From Cristatella mucedo (Eukaryota; Bryozoa; Phylactolaemata; Cristatellidae): 64,000 nt of DNA. Positions 59,740-64,000 of this stretch are shown here, piece after piece. The translations under genes and the position numbers were made by a program. Below the pieces are notes generated by a model. The model saw only the letters and a program-made list of their open reading frames with translations, was not told the origin of the DNA and searched no databases. The stretch lies in contig WPIO01000047.1 in assembly GCA_009760855.2 (NCBI GenBank), forward strand, positions 1,979,501 through 2,043,500. Reading direction: 5' to 3'. Each line of letters begins with the position of its first letter. Position 1 is the first letter of the stretch.

Positions 59740-60895
59740 TCATGTAGCATGCTTTTTGAACGGCGAGGCGCTCACGGCGATTGCAGCTGCTGTGGGCACT
59801 GCCTATATGCAGCAGCAGCAACATCGAGCTTCGTCGGAGGCTGTGGAGGCAGCCCATACTATGCATGTAGCATGCTTTCTGAACACCAAGGCCCTCACTG
59901 CGATTGCATCTGCTGCGGGCACTGCCTATATGCAGCTGCAGCAACATCGAGCTTTGTCGGAGGCTGTGGAGGCAGCCTATACTATGCATGTAGCATGCTT
60001 TTTTAACAGCAAGGCTTTGGAGGTAGCCCATACTATGCATGTAGCATGCTTTTTCAACGGCGAGGGCCTCACGGCGATAGCAGCTGCTGTGGGCACTGCC
60101 TATATGCATAAGCAGCAACATCGAGCTTTGTCGGAGGCTGTGACGGCAGCCCATACCATGGATGTAGCATGCTTTTTGAACAACGAGGCCCTCACGGCGA
60201 TTGCAGCTGCTGTAGACGCCGCCAATCCGCAGCAGCACCAACATCGAGCTTCGTCCGAGGCAGTGGAGGCAGCCCATACTATGCATGTAGCATGTTTTTT
60301 GAACAGCGAGGCCCTCACTGCGATTGCAGCTGCTGTGAGCGCTGCCTATATGCAGCAGCAGCAGCATCGAGCTTCGTCGGAGGCTGTGGAGGCAGCCCAT
60401 ACTATGCAAGTAGCATGCTTTTTTTAAACAGCGAGGCTTTGGAGGCAGCCCATACCATGCATGTAGCATGCTTTTTCAACGGCGAGGGCCTTACGGCGAT
60501 TGCAGCTGCTGTGGGCACTGCCTATACACAGCAGCAGCAACATCGAGGTTTGACGGAGGCTGTGGAGGCAGCCCATACTATGCATGTAGCATGCTTTTCG
60601 AACAGCGATGCCCTCACGGCGATTACAGCTGCTGTATACACTGCCTAGACACAGAACATGCAACATCAAGCTTCGTCGGAGGCTTTGGAGGCAGCCCATA
60701 CTATGCAAGTAGCCCGCTTTTCGAACCGTGAGGCTTTGAAGGCGGCCCATACTAGGCATGCAGCAATCTTTTTGAAAAGCGAGGCCCTCAGGGCGATTGC
60801 AGCTGCCGTGGTCACTGCCCATATGCAGCAGCAGCAACGTTGCCCTTTGTCGGAGACAGTGGAGGCAGCCCATACTATGCATGTAGCATGTTTAT
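59740..60895 (+). repeat. Higher-order block, first copy
   Basis: This 1.16-kb stretch recurs at 61494-62649 with an offset of exactly 1754 bases. Idiosyncratic features are shared, including a T7 run with a frameshift (60419/62173), the odd unit with ACAGAACATGCAACATC and a short 51-base unit. Differences by eye are few and cluster near 59885-59915. Confidence 0.85.
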
Positions 60896-62181
60896 TGAAC
60901 AGCGAGGCCCTCACAGCGATTGCAGCTGCTGTGGGCACTGCCTATATGCAGCAGCAGCAACATCGAGCTTCGTCGGAGGCTGTGGAGGCAGCCCATACTA
61001 TGCATGTAGCATGCTTTTTGAACAGCGAGGCGCTCACGGCGATTGCAGCTGCTGTGGGCACTGCCTATATGCAGCAGCAGCAACATCCAGCTTCGTCGGA
61101 GGCTTTGGAGGAGGCCCATACTATGCATTTAGCTTGCTTATCGGACAGGAAGGCCCTCACGGCGATTGCAGCTGCTGTGGGCACTGACTATTCACAGCAG
61201 CAGCAACATCGAGCTTCGTCAGAGGATGTGGCGGAAGCCCATACTATGCATGTAGATGACTTTTTCAACAGGGAGGCCCTCACGGCAATTGCAGCTGCTG
61301 TCGGCGCTGCCTATATGCAGCACCAGCAACATCGAGCTTCGTCGGAAGCTGTGGAGGCAGCCCATACTATACATGTAGAATGCTTTTTGAACAGCGAGGC
61401 CCTCACGAAGATTGCAGATTCTGTGGGCACTTCCGATCCAAAGGAGCAGCACAATCGAGCTTTATCGGAGGCTGTGGAGGCAGCCCATACTATGCATGTA
61501 GCATGCTTTTTGAACGGCGAGGCGCTCACGGCGATTGCAGCTGCTGTGGGCACTGCCTATATGCAGCAGCAGCAACATCGAGCTTCGTCGGAGGCTGTGG
61601 AGGCAGCCCATACTATGCATGTAGCATGCTTTTTGAACGGCGAGGCGCTCACGGCGATTGCAGATGCTGCGGGCACTGCCTATATGCAGCTGCAGCAACA
61701 TCGAGCTTTGTCGGAGGCTGTGGAGGCAGCCTATACTATGCATGTAGCATGCTTTTTTAACAGCAAGGCTTTGGAGGTAGCCCATACTATGCATGTAGCA
61801 TGCTTTTTCAACGGCGAGGGCCTCACGGCGATAGCAGCTGCTGTGGGCACTGCCTATATGCATAAGCAGCAACATCGAGCTTTGTCGGAGGCTGTGACGG
61901 CAGCCCATACCATGGATGTAGCATGCTTTTTGAACAACGAGGCCCTCACGGCGATTGCAGCTGCTGTAGACGCCGCCAATCCGCAGCAGCACCAACATCG
62001 AGCTTCGTCCGAGGCAGTGGAGGCAGCCCATACTATGCATGTAGCATGTTTTTTGAACAGCGAGGCCCTCACGGCGATTGCAGCTGCTGTGAGCGCTGCC
62101 TATATGCAGCAGCAGCAGCATCGAGCTTCGTCGGAGGCTGTGGAGGCAGCCCATACTATGCAAGTAGCATGCTTTTTTTAA
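60658..62181 (+). other. 507-codon open frame within the satellite
   Basis: The longest uninterrupted run of the 41-residue repeat, about twelve units, opening at an ATG (MQHQASSEALEAAHT) and ending after VACFF at the T7 frameshift. There is no signal peptide, no splice signal that can be argued and no unique flanking domain. Minus-strand frames of comparable length overlap it, so coding status is doubtful. Confidence 0.25.
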
Positions 62182-62649
62182 ACAGCGAGGCTTTGGAGGC
62201 AGCCCATACCATGCATGTAGCATGCTTTTTCAACGGCGAGGGCCTTACGGCGATTGCAGCTGCTGTGGGCACTGCCTATACACAGCAGCAGCAACATCGA
62301 GGTTTGACGGAGGCTGTGGAGGCAGCCCATACTATGCATGTAGCATGCTTTTCGAACAGCGATGCCCTCACGGCGATTACAGCTGCTGTATACACTGCCT
62401 AGACACAGAACATGCAACATCAAGCTTCGTCGGAGGCTTTGGAGGCAGCCCATACTATGCAAGTAGCCCGCTTTTCGAACCGTGAGGCTTTGAAGGCGGC
62501 CCATACTAGGCATGCAGCAATCTTTTTGAAAAGCGAGGCCCTCAGGGCGATTGCAGCTGCCGTGGTCACTGCCCATATGCAGCAGCAGCAACGTTGCCCT
62601 TTGTCGGAGACAGTGGAGGCAGCCCATACTATGCATGTAGCATGTTTTT
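61494..62649 (+). repeat. Higher-order block, second copy
   Basis: Near-identical to 59740-60895. Because 1754 is not a multiple of 123 (or of 3), the block contains irregular units. It was copied as a whole, most likely by unequal exchange. Confidence 0.85.
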
Positions 62650-64000
62650 TGAACAGCGAGGCCCTCACGGCGATTGCAGCTGCTGTGAGCACTGCCTATA
62701 CACAGCAGCAGCAACATCGAGCTTCGTCGGAGGCTGTGGCAGCAGCCCATACTATGCATGTAGCATGCTTTTCAAACAGCGAGGCTATGGAGGCAGCCCA
62801 TACTATGCATGTAGCATATTTTTAGAACAGCGAGGCCCTCAAGGCGATTGCAGCTGCTGTGGCTGCTGCCTATGTGCAGCAGCAGCAACATCGAGCTTCG
62901 TCGGAGGCTTTCGAGGCAGCCCATACTATGCATGTAGCATGCTTTTAGAACAGCGAGGCCCTCAAGGCGTTTGCATCTGCTGTGGGCACTGCCTACACAC
63001 GGCAGCAGCAACATCGAGCTTTGTCGAAGGCTGTGGAGGCAGCCCATATTATGCATGTACCAGGCTTTTTCAACAGCAAGGCCCTCACGGCGATTGCAGC
63101 TGCTGTTGCACTGCCTATATGCAGTAGCAGCAACATCAAGCAGTGTCGGAGGCTATGGAGACAGCCCATATTATGCATGTAGCATGCTTTTTGAACGGCG
63201 AGGCCCTCACGGCGATTGCAGCTGCTGTGGGCACTGCCCATACACAGCAGCAGCAACTTCGAGCTTTGACGGACGCTGTGGAGGCAGCCCATACAATGCA
63301 TATAGCATGCTTTTTGAACAGCAAGGCCCTCACGGCGATTGCAGCTGCTGTGGGCACTGCCTACACACGGCAGCAGCAACATCGAGCTTTGTCGAAGGCT
63401 GTGGAGGCAGCCCATATTATGCATGTACCAGGCTTTTTCAACAGCTAGGCCCTCACGACGATTGCAGCTTCTGTGGGCACTTCCTATCCATAGGAGCAGA
63501 AACATCGAGCTTCGTCGGAGGCTGTGGAGGCAGCCCATACAATGCATGTAGCATTCTTTTGGAACCGTGACGCTGTAGAGGCAGCCCATGCTATGCATGT
63601 AGCATGCTTTTTGAACAGCAAGGCCCTCACGGCGATTGCAGCTGCTGTGGCACTGCCTATATGCAGTAGCAGCAACATCGAGCTTTGTCGGAGGCTGTGG
63701 AGACTGCCCATACTATGCATGTAGCATCCTTTTTGAACAGCGAGGCCCTTACGGCGATTGCAGCTGCTGTGGGCACTGCCTATACACGGCAGCAGCAGCA
63801 TCGAGCTTTCTCGAAGGCTGTGGAGGCAGCCCATATTATGCATGTACCAGGCTTTTTGAATAGCTAGGCCCTCACAACGATTGCAGCTTCTGTGGGCACT
63901 TCCTATCCATAGGAGCAGCACAATTGAGCTTCGCCAGAGGCTTTGGAAGCAGCCCATACTATGCATATAGCATGTTTCGAACAGCGAGGCCCTCACGGCA

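Larger units (their letters stand above)
59199..64000 (+). repeat. 123-bp coding-like satellite array (41-codon unit)
   Basis: About 40 units, running past the window end. The unit reads in one plus frame S-E-A-L-T-A-I-A-A-A-V-G-T-A-Y, then MQQQQHRASSEA, then VEAAHTMHVACFLN: 41 codons, helical and Ala-rich with a Gln block. Units vary by point changes. Some are short (about 51 bases, lacking the middle, for example near 60015 and 63570). The first unit (59199) is diverged. The consensus has no stop in at least three frames, two plus and one minus, so long frames on both strands (507, 382 and 253 codons) are expected without selection. Stops and frameshifts (TAG near 59641, 63446 and 63863) break the array. 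It could be a plain satellite or a decayed repeat-protein gene. Confidence 0.9.

Noticed and set aside
59321-60469. 382-codon minus-strand protein in the satellite
   Set aside because: The 123-base unit lacks stops in this frame too; no reason to prefer it over the plus frame, and neighbouring units break it.
59199-64000. CRISPR array
   Set aside because: Units are contiguous tandem copies without unique spacers, and the surrounding DNA is eukaryotic.

Overview
The window looks like accessory, repeat-rich nuclear DNA from a multicellular animal, most likely an invertebrate. There are no bacterial operons, no complete conserved host gene and no true tRNA or rRNA gene. What can be read is non-LTR retrotransposons of the L2/CR1 type, a tRNA-derived SINE family, two elements of the NeSL/R2-like (restriction-like endonuclease) type, microsatellites, a coding-like satellite, and one long GC-rich reading frame that may be a host gene. 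The species cannot be named from this sequence. A flatworm or another lophotrochozoan would fit, but that is a guess. Family names such as L2-A, L2-B and L2-C are working labels used here only. | Layout. 1-13 kb: an L2 graveyard (copies on both strands), an (AT)n tract at 4682-4819 and two SINEs. 15-16.3 kb: the 3' half of a NeSL-like element. 18.2-22.2 kb: a sharply bounded GC-rich island holding a 1082-codon minus-strand frame. It has a basic N-terminus, Gly runs and about nine 72-78 residue repeats, a plausible splice acceptor just before its ATG, and a one-base insertion that cuts the last repeats out of frame. 23-37 kb: more L2 copies, including one with an endonuclease domain and a full 3' tail, plus SINEs. 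37.46-42.66 kb: a nearly full-length but decayed NeSL-like element carrying four zinc knuckles, a reverse transcriptase, a CCHC motif and an RPD...D endonuclease motif. 43-58 kb: L2 fragments, one possible host exon with a GTAAGT donor (46753-47007, minus), and a GC-rich stretch with a 13-bp perfect hairpin. 59.2-64 kb: a tandem array of a 123-bp (41-codon) unit with a 1754-bp higher-order duplication, running off the window end. | How the parts relate. The SINEs end in the same stem-loop-like tail as L2-A, so L2-A was probably their source of reverse transcriptase. Every transposon frame seen here is broken. The two items most worth following are the 1082-codon repeat protein and the 41-codon satellite. 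Both are arrays built from multiple-of-three units that stay open in frame over long distances, and for both the question is whether they are expressed proteins or simply sequence that lacks stops.
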